Assembly (NCBI GenBank): GCA_902806595.1
Contig: CADCXC010000046.1
Span: forward strand, 248,001-312,000
Direction: 5' to 3'
Length of the DNA stretch: 64,000 nt
Source: Pyrenopolyporus hunteri
Taxonomy: Eukaryota; Ascomycota; Sordariomycetes; Xylariales; Hypoxylaceae
Shown: positions 46,129-58,612 of the stretch, one piece after another
Layout: each line of letters begins with the position of its first letter
Numbering within the stretch: the first letter of the stretch is position 1
Translations under genes and position numbers: made by a program
Notes under the pieces: model-generated
What the model was told of the DNA's origin: nothing
Database searches by the model: none
The model's input: the letters and a program-made list of their open reading frames with translations, nothing else

Positions 46129-47150
46129 GATGGCCTAACTGAATGGAACTTGCCGCAAGGAAATATCGGGTTCAGGTAGAGATTTGGTGTTGTTGTCGTC
46201 GTCGAGGGGCAGAGACGAGCGTTCAATGGGGAAAGGTTTGGAGCTTTGAAGCGGGTCCCAGAAAAGCACCGACAACTTTTTTTCTGCCGTCAACGCCTGG
46301 ATGTACTTTTGTACCCGCATGAATATGTATCTAGGTACCTCGAGCCTTACGTAACATCCATAGGCCTCTTGCAGGCATCAGCTCAAAACGCGGTACGACG
46401 TCCCACCTTACCTTAGTATCACAGGTTACAGGTACCTAGGTACCTGCCTATGCGTGCGCTGCATAGGGTGGGGGGACCAAATGTGTATATATGTATCGGG
46501 GCTATGTACCTAGGTAGCCAGCTTTAATGAACCACTGTCGGATCAGATACACGTATGATTTGAGATGCGATTTATTATCAAGTAGCTACCTAGGTACCTA
46601 CCTACCTACACTATATTAGCTATTCATTATATTGAGGAGTTTACTCTCAATACTCGGTTAGGAAGACCCAAATACTCAAAACTTTCTTGTTCGCACTACT
46701 GAATTAACTCCCTCTAATATGTGACTCACTATCCTCCTCAACCATTTCGTTAACCTCTGGGTTGCCTCTTAATCAACCTTAACATACCCCTATTCCCAGT
46801 ATATTCGTACTAAGTCTAACGTTTTCTAGATGGATACTCACCGAAATTGAAGGAAAGTGATTATAGAGAATCTGATTTAAATTTTAGTATTTTTTGGCGC
46901 GGTCTATAGATAAATTCTAAAAATGAGAGCGAAGGGTCAATGGGTCAAAGTCCAGATTACCTAAGTGTGCCCGTTTGGGAATATCTGCTGCAAATATTCC
47001 TCTAAACAATACTCAACCCTCGTTTGTAGACTGCCTGGGCAACGCGGCTCGTGCCCAACTTACCATTCCTCTTCTCGATTTGTTGACCCTCACGTCAGCT
47101 CGACGTTTCCTATTCCAACATCGTCATGCTAATCACGTAAGAAATCGACA
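46129..47150. other. divergent intergenic region, CCT6/prenylcysteine oxidase
   Basis: This is shared 5' DNA of two divergent genes. It is rich in CCTAGG-centred palindromes at 46330-46345, 46427-46450, 46506-46520 and 46583-46613, with AT-rich stretches near 46850-46925. I found no clear heat-shock element by eye for CCT6. Confidence 0.5.
46427..46613. repeat. cluster of CCTA/TAGG palindromic elements
   Basis: GGTACCTAGGTACC at 46432-46445, TACCTAGGTA at 46507-46516 and CTACCTAGGTACCTACCTACC at 46586-46606 are short inverted or tandem tetranucleotide repeats. They lie in the CCT6/prenylcysteine oxidase promoter region. Confidence 0.8.
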
Positions 47151-49083
47151 ATGCATTTCATGCGGTTCTCTCAGTTGGCATCGTTATTGCCGTCGTTCTC
47201 GATTGCTTCTAGCGCCGATGAAACAAACTCCGCGCACATAAAGCAGGTCGCGATTATTGGTACGTTGGAAATAACCGTCTTCGGGGCCTGACTTACAATA
47301 AGGGGTTTCCAGCCCAGGATGCCAGCCCTACCATATTCATTAAACCACGGAAACTAGGCCCAACCTGAATCTTTCAGCTTAATAATTTGATTATGAGCCT
47401 GGATAAAGTTTCTGTTGTATTAATCTATTTGCCATACTAATATGTTAAAATAGGCGCTGGTGCTGCCGGTTCTTCCACCGCCTACTACTTGCATAAATAT
47501 GCTCAACAAGAAGGGATCGACGTTAACATTACCATCTTTGAGAAGAGTAGCCGCGTAGGTGGTCGCACTCTCACAGTCGATGTCTATGATAACCCTCTCA
47601 ACCCGGTCGAGCTGGGGGCCTCCATATTCGTTGAGGTTAACCATATCCTCTACAATGCTACTCGGGACTTTAACCTCCCCCTTACCAACCCAGGCAGCGA
47701 CGAGAAGGGGCTGCTGGGCATATGGGATGGCAAGAGTTTCGTGTACACGCAAGACTCCGAGTCCTGGGGTTGGTGGAACCTGGCCAAACTGTTCTGGAAG
47801 TACGGGCTCGCCCCATACTACACTCATAAGCTGGTTCAAGACACTATTGCGACTTTCTTAAAGCTCTACCAAGAACCTTACTTCCCTTTCAGGTCGCTCT
47901 CAACTAGAGCTTTTGAGCTCGGCCTTGTACGAGTCACGGGCCTGACTGGGCAGCAATTCCTCGCAGAAAACCAGCTAGACAACCAGTTTGCTCATGATAT
48001 CATACAAGCTAGCACCCGTGTGAATTACGCCTCAAATCTGCCATACATTCACGGCCTAGGTACTATGGTTAGCTCCCATTTCGACGCTAGGATCACTTTA
48101 GCAGGACTAATAACTTTGTGCAGGTCGCCATGGCCCCTGAAGGAGCAGTAGCTGTCGCTGGCGGTAATTGGCAGATATTCTCTCACATGGTAGCGGACTC
48201 CAAAGCCCACATTACTTTGAACTCCACTGTCACCTCTATCACCAAGAAAAAGAGCACCAGCCCCAACTCGTCGTCGCCAAAATACGGAATCAAGACTGCG
48301 GCCACTGGTGCTTCCAAGGACAAGGCGGACACATACCCTGTCGCATTCGATGATGTTGTCATCGCAGCGCCATACCAATTCAGCGGCATCGATCACGACG
48401 ATAGCGTTATCCCACGTCCAGTAGATTCGATCCCGTATGTGGAACTGCATGTAACCCTCTTCGCAACGCCCTATAAATTCAGTCCGGAGTTCTTCAACCT
48501 TGAACCCGGTTCTAAGGTTCCCATCTCCGTACTCACGACCCTAGGAGAAGGCGAAGAAGCCAAAGCGGGGCCGGAGGGAGCTGGAAATGCAGGCTTTTAT
48601 TCCGCCACTTTGGTAAAGGTAGTGCAGAATCCGAAGACCGTCAACACCGAGTACGTCTACAAGATCTTCTCCCCGAGCAAGGTGACTCCCGAATTCTTGT
48701 CTCGGCTACTAGGCGTCCAGGTTCCGGAGACGTTCACCCGACCTTCCACGGACGCCGGTGATGATGACACCAGCAACGGCAAAACGTCCGTCCTCGACCC
48801 CATCTCGTGGTACCATCCCACCGTCTTCCACCCCTATCCTCAGAAGTACCCGCGCGTCACGTTCCAGGATCCCATCTTAGGTGACGGGCTGTACTACACG
48901 TCGGGCATCGAGAGCTTTATCTCGACCATGGAGACGAGCGCCCTCATGGGCATGAATGTTGCGCGGCTAATTGCGGATGATTACCTTAGTAGCAGACCCG
49001 TTGTCGATAATGAACAGAAGAAATCCCAGGAAGTCTTGGTTGACGGGCAGAAAGAGACTGCGGCAGATACGGAAGAACTTTAA
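47151..49083 (+). CDS. prenylcysteine oxidase (farnesylcysteine lyase) family
   Basis: This is a flavin thioether oxidase that removes the isoprenoid from prenylcysteine released by degradation of prenylated proteins; in fungi it would be vacuolar or secreted. Exons 47151..47259, 47454..48067 and 48124..49083 give 560 residues. The N-terminal segment MRFSQLASLLPSFSIASSA looks like a signal peptide. The FAD site VAIIGAGAAGSSTAYYL spans the first intron, followed by ITIFEKSSRVGGRT. The prenylcysteine lyase domain includes VELGASIFVEVNHILYNA, GTMVAMAPEGAVAVAGGNWQ and DGLYYTSGIES. The C-tail is charged, without a retention signal. The whole sequence fits the family length. Confidence 0.92.
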
Positions 49084-49165
49084 TACCTTTCACGAGGATC
49101 GTACCAGGATAGCTCATATATATTTATTAATAAGATTGCCGTCATAGATTGACCCCCTTTTCATG

Positions 49166-52100
49166 TTATTCCGGCCCCTGTTCAATATCACTTTCCCTGG
49201 TATGTCGTCCAGCTGAAAACCATCGCGCAGACCGCGAATTTGGTCCACTATGGAGCTTCGAGGGACTGCCGGAACTGCTACTGCCATAACCATTCTCTTG
49301 CTCGGGTGCGAGGCCGTTCACCCTCGAAGACCGAGTCCAAATATTTCTAGTGCTCGTCTGATCGGTATTATCAGGGTTACCCCGTTGCTGTTCCTTTTTT
49401 TGTTCCTGTTCCTTTCTCTTCATTCTCTTATCGAGGTGGCATCTCCTCGCGTTTTCCTTGAGTTTGTCGGCGAATCCGTTGGCCTCGTTATGAAGTCGCT
49501 TGCTTGGCCAATCGACGTCGCGCCAGAGGTTATATAGACCGGTCCACACGAGAACCGAGGTTGCGAACCACTTCCAGATGTAGAATACGCTGGCACGAAT
49601 CCAGCTACCGAATGCGAGGAGCAAGCTGACGAATATAACCGCGGCGGAGATACTGACTGTTGATTATCAGGTTATGTCAGTTTTGATACACTCGTGGTGT
49701 AGATGATAGGTGTCTTACACATATACATGAATTCGCTGTGGATAGACCAAGTCGAATCGGTTATCTCCATGTTATTCATCCCGAAGACGCTAGACATGAA
49801 CGAAAGCGGCAGCTAGAGATTATTAGCATGTATCAACAGAGCATTATTTCCGGTCAACTTACGAAAACGATCGTCACGAGTGTAAACATCATGATCGATC
49901 GACCCTGTTTAATCGTCTCGTCTGATTGTCTAACGGCTTGCCACGCCTGGACGACGCTAGCCTGTTGCTGTTTCAACTCCAATAAATCTTTGACCTAGAA
50001 TTTCAATCAGTTACTGTTATTTTCAGGTGAATTCCCTGCAAAGGATAGGGAGAGGTCTGAGGTTGGGTTCTTACACCTGTCGCAGTGTTGTCAGCAATAT
50101 CTCGTAATTCGTTGAGTTCTTCGATCCGCCTGTTGATAGTCTCCAAGCAGTCATCAGCGTTAAGCTTGAACCATTTATAGTCGTCTCTTCTCTTCTTCTC
50201 CGCTTCATCTTCCGCACTCCTTCCTGTACGCTCGTCACCCTCCTTGTTATGCTGATGAAAATCCTGCGACTTGGTTGCGGATCTGTCCCTGAGATGACCG
50301 CCTAGAATTTCCCGCTTCTGACTGTTACCAAACTTCCCAAGAGGATCCAGAATACCTTCTGCGTTGGAAATGAATGCTTCAAGCATCCTCTTGTGAACGT
50401 GCGAAATGTGTATCATAATGTCCAATTCCTCCACTACATCTTTTATCTCTCGCTCAAGCTGGCCTTCGGGGTTAATGTCCAGAAGGGTTACGTGAAGCGA
50501 GGACGTGTCGGGATTTCCATTGGACTTATAGATTTCGCTGGCATCATCAGTCCAGCGCCACAATCTCTCAAATGCTACAGTCTGTTTATTCATCTAGGGT
50601 TGTGTGTTAGAAGGTTATAATCTAAGGTAGAGCCATGATACTTACTATGTTCCCAATGGCTCTAGAGAAAGCTTCGATTACCTGCGGCCGCCGATCGGTA
50701 GTTTTCGTACGATCGAATAATACGTTGACGCACTCGTCAATAATGACGAGTCCTAGGTCGAAGACTGTACGAATCTGATCAGGGCCGAGGTCCTGAATAC
50801 GTACTCTGATAGATTTGTGGACGGCTGTACTATCCTGCTTGTTCGCTCCGTACCGTTTTGGAAAGCAGGTAATAATCGTTTTCGCGTCCAGAATCCACAT
50901 CCAGAGTTGATCCACCATGATGACTCGTGATAGTTTCTGGATGTTCCTCCTGCACTCTTCGCAGTCGCCCTGGATAGCGAAATCCTCATGCTCCAGCCAT
51001 TTTCCGGTTTCAGGATCATATCTATGGAAGTCGTCCGTTTTGGCTGTAGTATCCCGATATACGACTTGGTCTCGATCTCGTTCCCTGGTTGAATTGAGCG
51101 TCCAATGGTAGGCCTGGTCAAGGGTACGTCGAGGATGAAGAGGAGGGTCCGCGGACAGATATTGGCGTAGTAGCTTCTTATCGCGGTAGTTTGACATTCC
51201 CTCGTAGAGCCTTGCAGCATCAATGAGAAATTGACCCAAGGGGTTACTGATCTCAACGCGGCCATTATTATCTACCTTGAGCTGGCTCTTTATCATCTCC
51301 CTCTCCCGCATGAGTTTCAAGAGCCTGCTCATCGTCATTATCTTCGTCTTGTATTTCCGATTCCTTAAAGGTGGCGTTGACGATGTTGATATTGACTTCG
51401 GGTCTAAAGGCGGTATCCTAGACAGAGGATATCTATTCTCCTGCTGTGCTGCCTTTTCTTTCATTTTGCGCTTCAGCGCCTGCTCTTTGGCGTGTCCCAT
51501 GATGTCCTCGATCTCCATCGTAAACTGATCAATCTTCCTTGAGGTGTCCCAGTGAAGATACGGCATCTATGCATGTTTTGAATCATCTAGTTAGAGGAGT
51601 CTTGCTCTGCTGAAGGAGAAGAGACTTACAAAAAGGACCATATTCTTAGGGAAATCCTCAGCAAGATTTACATCTGTAAATATCGTTAACCCCGACACAA
51701 GTATGCGATATTGGTAACCTTGTTTTTACCTGATGATATAGTTGCGCATAGCGGCTTCATGTGCCTTGCATGAGCTGGGTTGTGAGGCTGTCCCCCGCGA
51801 AGCTGTCCACGCCAATACGAGTCCCGGAGAATCATGTGGGCTTTCGTCTTCTTCGCTCGGCGGAGTTCGCGACGCGTCGCCTGATAGTCCGGTCGTTCTT
51901 CACCAAAGTATCGCCCAATAGCACGCTAGAAGTTGTTCGTTAATCTCGAAGTGATATGATAAACGGAATTCCCTACTTACTTCAACCCACTTGACAAGAA
52001 TTAGTATAAGGAGCGCCATACTGTAGGTAGCATTTGATGTATGAACTCACATCCATATTATTAGACGGCATGTGGAAGTATCTTATCAATCTGTCGGATG

Positions 52101-52743
52101 AAGATTTATCTGGAAGGAGACTCTCTTTATCGTTCAGGAGGTGGTTCAGCGTAGTCTTCTGGTTTGGAAACTTGTTCCAAACTCGGGAATCCTCCTCCTC
52201 CGTGCCTTGACCGTCTTCGAATTGGATTATGGGTACGGTGATGTCTTTCTCGGGATCGTATTCCTCCTCTTTAATATTACTTTCATCTGGTGGAACGGAA
52301 TCCCCCTTTCCTCTAGCTTTTCGCCATTTGATAACGCGGGCAATGTTATCCTTATATTCGAGAGAGTTTTCCCAAGCCGAACGGCTCTTGGTTAGACTCT
52401 CCACTAGGTGCTTATCGTCGCTGTCTAGTGTTAGTCTTTGGCGAAGAAAAGCGATGCGCTTCAACTCGTTTTCGCAGTCGGCTTTCCAGGATGTCCTTTT
52501 TTGATCCGTAAGCCTTTTCGCCTTGGCCATTTTCTCCTCGGCAGGGAGTTCTGGGAAGTTCTTCTCTTGGTGTTTCATTTCTTCTTTCCAGATGGAATGA
52601 CCCTCACTGAAAAAGTCTTCCCTCTCGCATATTTCAATGCATCCTAGGTAATGTAGCAAGTGATCTTTGATATCGCAGCCATGATCTTGTGAGCTTAGGC
52701 AAGTTATTTTCGAGGCGGCATACTTTTCGTTATAGGGAGCCAT
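49166..52743 (-). CDS. CorA-like Mg2+ transporter-family protein, long fungal form with microexon
   Basis: Nine exons give 1032 residues: 52051..52743, 51981..51989, 51730..51925, 51630..51673, 50646..51566, 50075..50593, 49863..49994, 49719..49812 and 49166..49656. All junctions are GT-AG and in frame. The second exon is 9 nt (Trp-Val-Glu). The long N-terminal part is soluble and charged. It contains YFGEERPDYQ, MPYLHWDTSRK and RTLDQAYHWTL, found in large fungal CorA-like proteins. A coiled region (INRRIEELNELRDIADNTA) precedes the CorA membrane part. TM1 is MMFTLVTIVFLPLSFMSSVF, followed by the Gly-Met-Asn filter motif at about residues 849-851. TM2 is ISAAVIFVSLLLAFGSW, with one further hydrophobic stretch. 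The tail is basic and Ser-rich. The transported ion is not established for this fungal group. Confidence 0.9.
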
Positions 52744-53352
52744 CTTAAAGGGTCAGAATATAAGTTCTTGACCAGAATTGGGGGTGCATGTGTGAGAATA
52801 GGAATAGAAAAAGAGGAACCAGAAGGGCTCTTATAAGAGAGTAGACAGTTGGGGGCTATAGCCACGAGGTAGGCACGGTATCGTAGAAAATACCTTCCAC
52901 GGAAGCTCAGCTCGACTGTGGAAGAGACACGAATAGTTCATTTACGTGGTCAGTTGCTTTGATAACACTCACCCACATGGCTGCGTCTGTGATAAACTAC
53001 GGGATAGCGACGTCAACTTTCCAGCGGTAAAGCGAGCATGGGAACCAGTGAACACCTATTTACATGAGGCCGCTTCGGGATGCGCAGAAGATTGCGGATA
53101 GCAGCAGGACGCCATTTTGCGCACTAAGCTGACGTACATCGGGATCTCCTAAACGACGTCAAGGGTTACCAATAAAATGTTGGCATAGTATAACCGCCCT
53201 ATATGGTGTTACTGGGATCGGACATATGAGGGGGGCCGTTTCCTCTCAGGGAACATGGTGTGTTCATTGATGCGGCTGAAAATGTTCCGGAGGTTCGGTT
53301 CCACTGGAAGGGTCGGCGAACAGATTCGTATGGGGTATAGATAGGTCATATT

Positions 53353-53392
53353 AGGCTAGTATGTAGGCTGGTATGTAGGCTGGTATGTAGGC
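53353..53392. repeat. 3 x 12-bp tandem repeat GGCTGGTATGTA
   Basis: Three consecutive copies (first copy GGCTAGTATGTA) are followed by a partial fourth. It is intergenic, about 600 bases upstream of the CorA-like gene. Confidence 0.85.
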
Positions 53393-53627
53393 TCTCCGTC
53401 GTATATGGGCGCTGAGACCTATGTATTGGTATCTTACCGAGGAATCCCTTTCGTTAGGCGACTAGGCCTGTAGGTAGCTGAACTCTTTAGTTGAGGAGGA
53501 AGCAGATGCGAACCAGCAAGGCAGCCACGGTGTGATATAATGTCGGCTGAAAAAACTGCAAGCCCAAGCCCAAGCCCTGTAAAAATGTAACGACACCTAG
53601 GAATTGCCAGCCGTTCAGCTCAATACA

Positions 53628-53662
53628 TGTAGGTAGTTAGCTACCTACCTACCTAGGTATAC
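53628..53662. repeat. CCTA/TAGG palindromic element
   Basis: GTAGGTAGTTAGCTACCTAC, continuing with CTACCTAGGTA, forms an inverted repeat with a centre near TTAGCTA. The arms could pair as a short hairpin. Confidence 0.75.
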
Positions 53663-55345
53663 AGGTAATTAAGCTGTATATGTTCTCTAGCATAGCCACC
53701 GACACGCCGGGGCGCCACATAACTCACCTATCGACTAGGTAGATGGTAGCGAATGGCCACAAGGTCTTCCTAGGTACGTATGGAGGTTCTATTTCATTTC
53801 CACTTTCCACTGGCCCCTTTACTACCCAAATAAACCCCTAGAATAACAAATGATGGGAATCTTCTCATTATAAACGGTTTCTACGCGCCAATTTCTAAGT
53901 ACTGATAATCAAGTATTATACCTATTATAAATTCATTTTCTATACCTAATTATGCACTACCTGAATGGGTACGAAAGCTGTGTTGGTATAGGGTAGGGCC
54001 ATAATTGCACGCCCACTGTCACGTCTACGCTACTCTTACTTACCCCCTAGGGATCAAATTATAGAACGGGTTATTTACCTTCCTGGTTATATTTCCCTCT
54101 CCTTACATCCCCGACCCTACGGTCGTAGAACCCCCTCCCCAACTCCCCGTTGGTGGCGGGGTTACCGTTACAGTACCGTGGTAGTCGAAACCCAACCCTT
54201 CCCCAATAGTCAGATCTCAGCCCGTCAGCTCACCCCAAGCTGTGCCACCTCACCTGAGGTGACTTGCGAAAGAGCCTCATTCCGATTCTACGGGTCCCCC
54301 GTCGTGCCAATGCCAACGAATTCGTATTGGAATTTATATGGTTGCGTGCATACTGCAAGAGTCGCGCCAGGAACGTGATGGTAGGTTGAACCTCGGGCAT
54401 TTTCAGCAGCTGTCATTGCGAACAAGCAGGCTAGAATAATGACTCGGATTCCTGGTCTTAATATGCCTTAAAAGGAATTAGGACGCCAAGCTGAAATATC
54501 TGCTTCTCGCGTAAGCTTTCCATACTTTGATGTAGATCTCTGCTCGAATAACACCATATAATATAGGTAAATAGCAGGCATCCTAAAATTCCACGTCGAT
54601 GGTGCAGTGTAGATGGTAGTCGGGGCTATGGGGATAAAACTCTAGAAAAATGGAAAATTTACCTGAAGCGAACGACCCAACGAATAGGTCTACGGGCGGA
54701 CAAGTAGGGAGGTACCTAATTTAATTAGTTACTGCCCTTTGCAGCAGGTAGGTTACCCTAGGTAGATAACCAACTACCATGGTTAGCGAGATTCGATCCC
54801 GGCTTGATTAAAACAGAACCCTCAGTGATTCTCCAGCGGCGCTCTCATTTTTTAGGTGCCTAGGGCGGAAACCCCAAGTTCTCCCAGTCGGACAACATCC
54901 TCTCCGTTTAGTCTCGTTTGTTTGCGTGGTCGCGTTACCCAAGTTCTAAAGACTTTCGTCGATTGCTCTTCTCCTGGATCCTCCGTAGGGGGAATTCTAT
55001 GGAGGTGAAATTTTTACTGAATGTGTAGATCGTGAACGCATTCTCGAGGCTTCATGAAAACCAAGCGCTTGTTTTTCTAGGTAGACAGGCAAAATGGGTC
55101 TAGAACAGCCCGGCTAGCGATGAGGCAATAAGTCAACGCGGGGCATATGTCAACTTAATTAAAGCGATCTAGTAGTTTAGCAGTTAGTTGGCTTGGCTTT
55201 CTCGTCGCTCGTGCTAGTGTAAGCGAGGTTCCCTTTTAGAACTGAATGAAAAAAACGAAGTTTTGGTGATATATTCTTTCTCAGCGTCCTTTTTGCTATT
55301 GCTGTAGCTGAACCCTGGGAGCTTGGTTAACCCCGCGCTGGTGTC

Positions 55346-57118
55346 ATGGAGAAGAGAATCGACCAGCAGGAAGCGAACGCCAACACTTCACTGCCGCCCG
55401 CCGCGGCCCCGGCCGGCGATAAAGATGTTGCTATCACCATGGTCGGAGAGGAAGGGCATGCAGTTGATCCCGCCATCGTCCAGCGTGCCGTTCGTAAGAT
55501 CGATTGGTTCTTGATCCCAGCTATGACCGTTGGCTGTGAGTTCTCGTCTTCGGCCCTGTGAAATACGTTGATTGCTAATAGCCTCGATATCAAGATGGAC
55601 TCGTATATTACGATAAGGTAGCATATTCTATACTATAGTGAATCCCTAAACTTACATCTCTGTAGGCTATCCTCGGGTCCGCCGTCCTCTTCGGCATGAC
55701 TACCGACTTGAAGCTCAGCGTCGCAGACCCGCGGAATCCATCCGCCGTTGATACGTCCCGGCTCAGCTGGGCAACCTCCATCTTCTACTTTGGCATGCTA
55801 GGTGGGCTTTACCCGATGTCGTACGCCCTGCAGCGTTTCGAGACAGGACGGGTACTCGGCGGCGTTGTCATACTTTGGTCGTTGATATGCATGCTCACTG
55901 CTGCGGTCACATCGCATCAAGGGTTGTATGCGCAGCGATTCTTCCTGGGATTTATCGAGAGCGTTATCCCGACGGGATTTATGTGTATCGTCAGTGGATA
56001 CTATACACAGCAAGAGCAGTCCCTGCGACAGAGCTGGTGGTTCTCCTCAACCGGACTATGGACTATTATCGGCGGGGCACTTAACTACGGATTCGCCCAA
56101 ATTACAGGTGGTGGCTTACGCCGCTGGCAATACATCTACCTTTTGGCTGGATGTCTCACGTTTATTTTCGGTCTATTCTGTTTCGCTATGCCGAGTTCAC
56201 CTGTATCAGCGTGGTTCTTAACCAATGATGAGAAGGTCGCTGCTGTGGAACGGCTACGTTACGGTCAGACCGGAGTCCGCTGCACGAAGTTCAAACCATC
56301 ACAACTTAGAGAGGCTGTGCTTGATATCAAGATATGGCTGATCGCCATTATGATGGCTTCGGCTTATACCGTCAATGGCGCCGTCTCTGGCTTTGGTCCG
56401 CTAATCGTTTCAACATTCGGTTGGAGCACTCTGGAATCGATAGTTTTCCAATTCCCATTAGGAGGTCTTTGCTTGATCGTAATTCTACTCACCGGGTGGC
56501 TTGGCTCGCGTTACCCCAACATTCGAATATTAATGCTGATTATCTGCTGCCTTCCCGTTATTGCGGGATGTGCCGTCATCTGGAAAAGCAATTGGACATA
56601 TCATGCTGCGGCGCCCGTAGTGGGTTATACGATCACAGGCACTTTTGGCGGAGTGGTGAGCTTGATCATCACAATTGGGATGTCCAATGTCGCCGGGCAT
56701 ACTAAAAAGAGCTTCACCTCGGCTACTATCTTCGTCGCATACTGTGTCGGTAAGAATCGCCAACCCATCAATTTCCCAGTCTCGATATTCATAAAATTGT
56801 CTTAGGAAATATCATCGGCCCGCAGTTGATCAAAAGCCAAACCAAAGCCTTTCATTACCCTGAATTATGGCTCGGGCTTATTATATGGTTCGTGTGCAAC
56901 CCTTAAAAAAAACCCTGGCTCCTCACTAATAAACTTAATAATTCCGCTGCTATAGCTATTGTATTACCATCCTAGCTTCAGTAACCCTCTTTATCGTGTT
57001 ACGGCGTGAGAATCGGAAGAAAGAGGCGGCGGTGGTCGAGGATGAAGCCGAAAGAGCGAAGCTCTCGTTCCAGGATCTCACGGATAAGGAAAACCCGTAT
57101 TTCAGATACGTCATGTAA
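55346..57118 (+). CDS. MFS transporter, anion:cation symporter (allantoate permease-like)
   Basis: This is a twelve-helix plasma membrane carrier of the ACS family; the substrate is unknown. Exons 55346..55535, 55595..55617, 55666..56749, 56806..56887 and 56956..57118 give 513 residues. A cytosolic N-terminus precedes RAVRKIDWFLIPAMTVGY. The second exon is only 23 nt (GLVYYDK). Further landmarks are FYFGMLGGLYPMSYALQRF, RFFLGFIESVIPTGF, GSRYPNIRILMLII and FHYPELWLGLII. The tail ends RRENRKKEAAVVEDEAERA and NPYFRYVM, typical of this family. This is a different subgroup from the ACS carrier at 32117..33780. Confidence 0.93.
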
Positions 57119-58612
57119 CCCTGAATTCGACAGAGATACTGCCCATGATCCTTTCCCGCCATACTGGACAATGGAGGCTCGGCGCCTGTGGCTCTTATCT
57201 GGTAGCTTCCGGTATCGATTTCGGGTGAAAGCAAAATATGCTTTTGAAGCGTCCGGAAAGTCTAGATGACTTCGTATCCCCGCTTCCCTCCGATATGGAG
57301 CCTAGACTCCTGAGGCTGCTTCTGCGACGTTTTGTCGCGTCCCTGGTGGGTGTCATATCGTGTATGATGGCTTCTTCCCTTGTTCCTAGGAAACACGGCG
57401 GTTAGCGAACGGGAACATAAACACGAAGAGGCAAGACTGGCTAAGAGGCAAGATACGTACGAATATTACCAGCGCCTCCGATTCCAAACGATCTTGGACG
57501 TTCATTCTCAACCATGACCGGTTTCGATCTTCAGGTAGTATTGAGGGTTTTTAGATTAAGTTGAGAGGCAGTTACAGTAGAAAGCATCTGCGGCGTAGGT
57601 GCACCGGCCCATGAGAATGTTGGGTTGAGCTTCAAACACAGTATTAAGTTTACTATATAGTTTTAAACGCTATGAATATTAATATTAATTCCAGGTCATG
57701 GCGCGTGTTCCTATTCCCCAGTGGCATGATGTCCTCTCTCGTCTCACTGGCGACTCATTCCCGGTCTTGGTGATAACTAGGTCGACTATCATTGGCCCTC
57801 CACAGAAGGTTCTGCATTCGCATATCTAGAACCAGCCTTTGATCAGTAGCGATGTCGTCATATCCCATACAGCGTATATGATTCATGTGACAATGGATTG
57901 ATAATCGAGATAGTGGTACGAAGCGTTACTGGTCCTATACTACTGAAAATGCTGAAGAATGATATCATCCAATGGCATTAAGTTGGCTTCTATTCACCCT
58001 TTCCCTTTGGATAATCCTGGAAATAACCAACAAGCTTGATAAGGGAGTTTCACTCCAAGCCTTATATAGATGATGATGAGGCTGGTAGATATCCGTACCT
58101 AGGCGATACAATAGAATTTAAAAGGAGATGAATAGGCCAATAATAACTAGGTACGCCGAAAATATTGAATGCAACTATGGTAGTAAAGATAGGAACTAAA
58201 CTCGCTGAAGGCTGCTATATTTTCAGTTGGGACCAAGGCATGTCTAGTCGCCTAATAATTATGGTGACAAGATCGCTGTAAATAGTGCATACAGCGTCGT
58301 ACACTGCCGCAGCCATACTGCCATAGCGGGATCTAGCGTATATCCCACTATAAGTTATGGGGGCTAGACGAGGCACCCTTAGGAGGTTAATGCGATTTTA
58401 GCGGTGTCTGGCGCTTCATGCCCCAGCTCTGCAACCCAAATTCCCGGTTGGAGGGAGGAGGGGCATGAATTTACAATATTTGAATATCGATATATCTTTT
58501 TAGAGCAAAGTTCGTATAAATGCATAGCCCACCGAGGCAACATCTTGACAGCAATTGGCTTTTTACGGTTTAAACCAAAACTATCTGTCCAAGAAACAAA
58601 CTGACTACGAAC
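57119..58612. other. intergenic, RINT1 promoter
   Basis: About 1.5 kb between two genes on the plus strand. A stretch of about 48 open codons at about 57373-57516 (plus) looks weakly coding (charged, helix-like) but has no start, no domain and no clear splice partners. The remainder is AT-rich with nothing recognised. Confidence 0.45.

Larger units (their letters stand above)
52744..55345. other. long divergent intergenic region, CorA-like/ACS transporter
   Basis: About 2.6 kb with no supported gene. It contains a 12-bp x3 tandem repeat (53353-53392), a (AAGCCC)n array (about 53560-53577) and CCTA/TAGG elements (53628-53660, 54711-54720 and 54748-54766). The frame at 54178..54378 has no domain. 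Confidence 0.5.
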
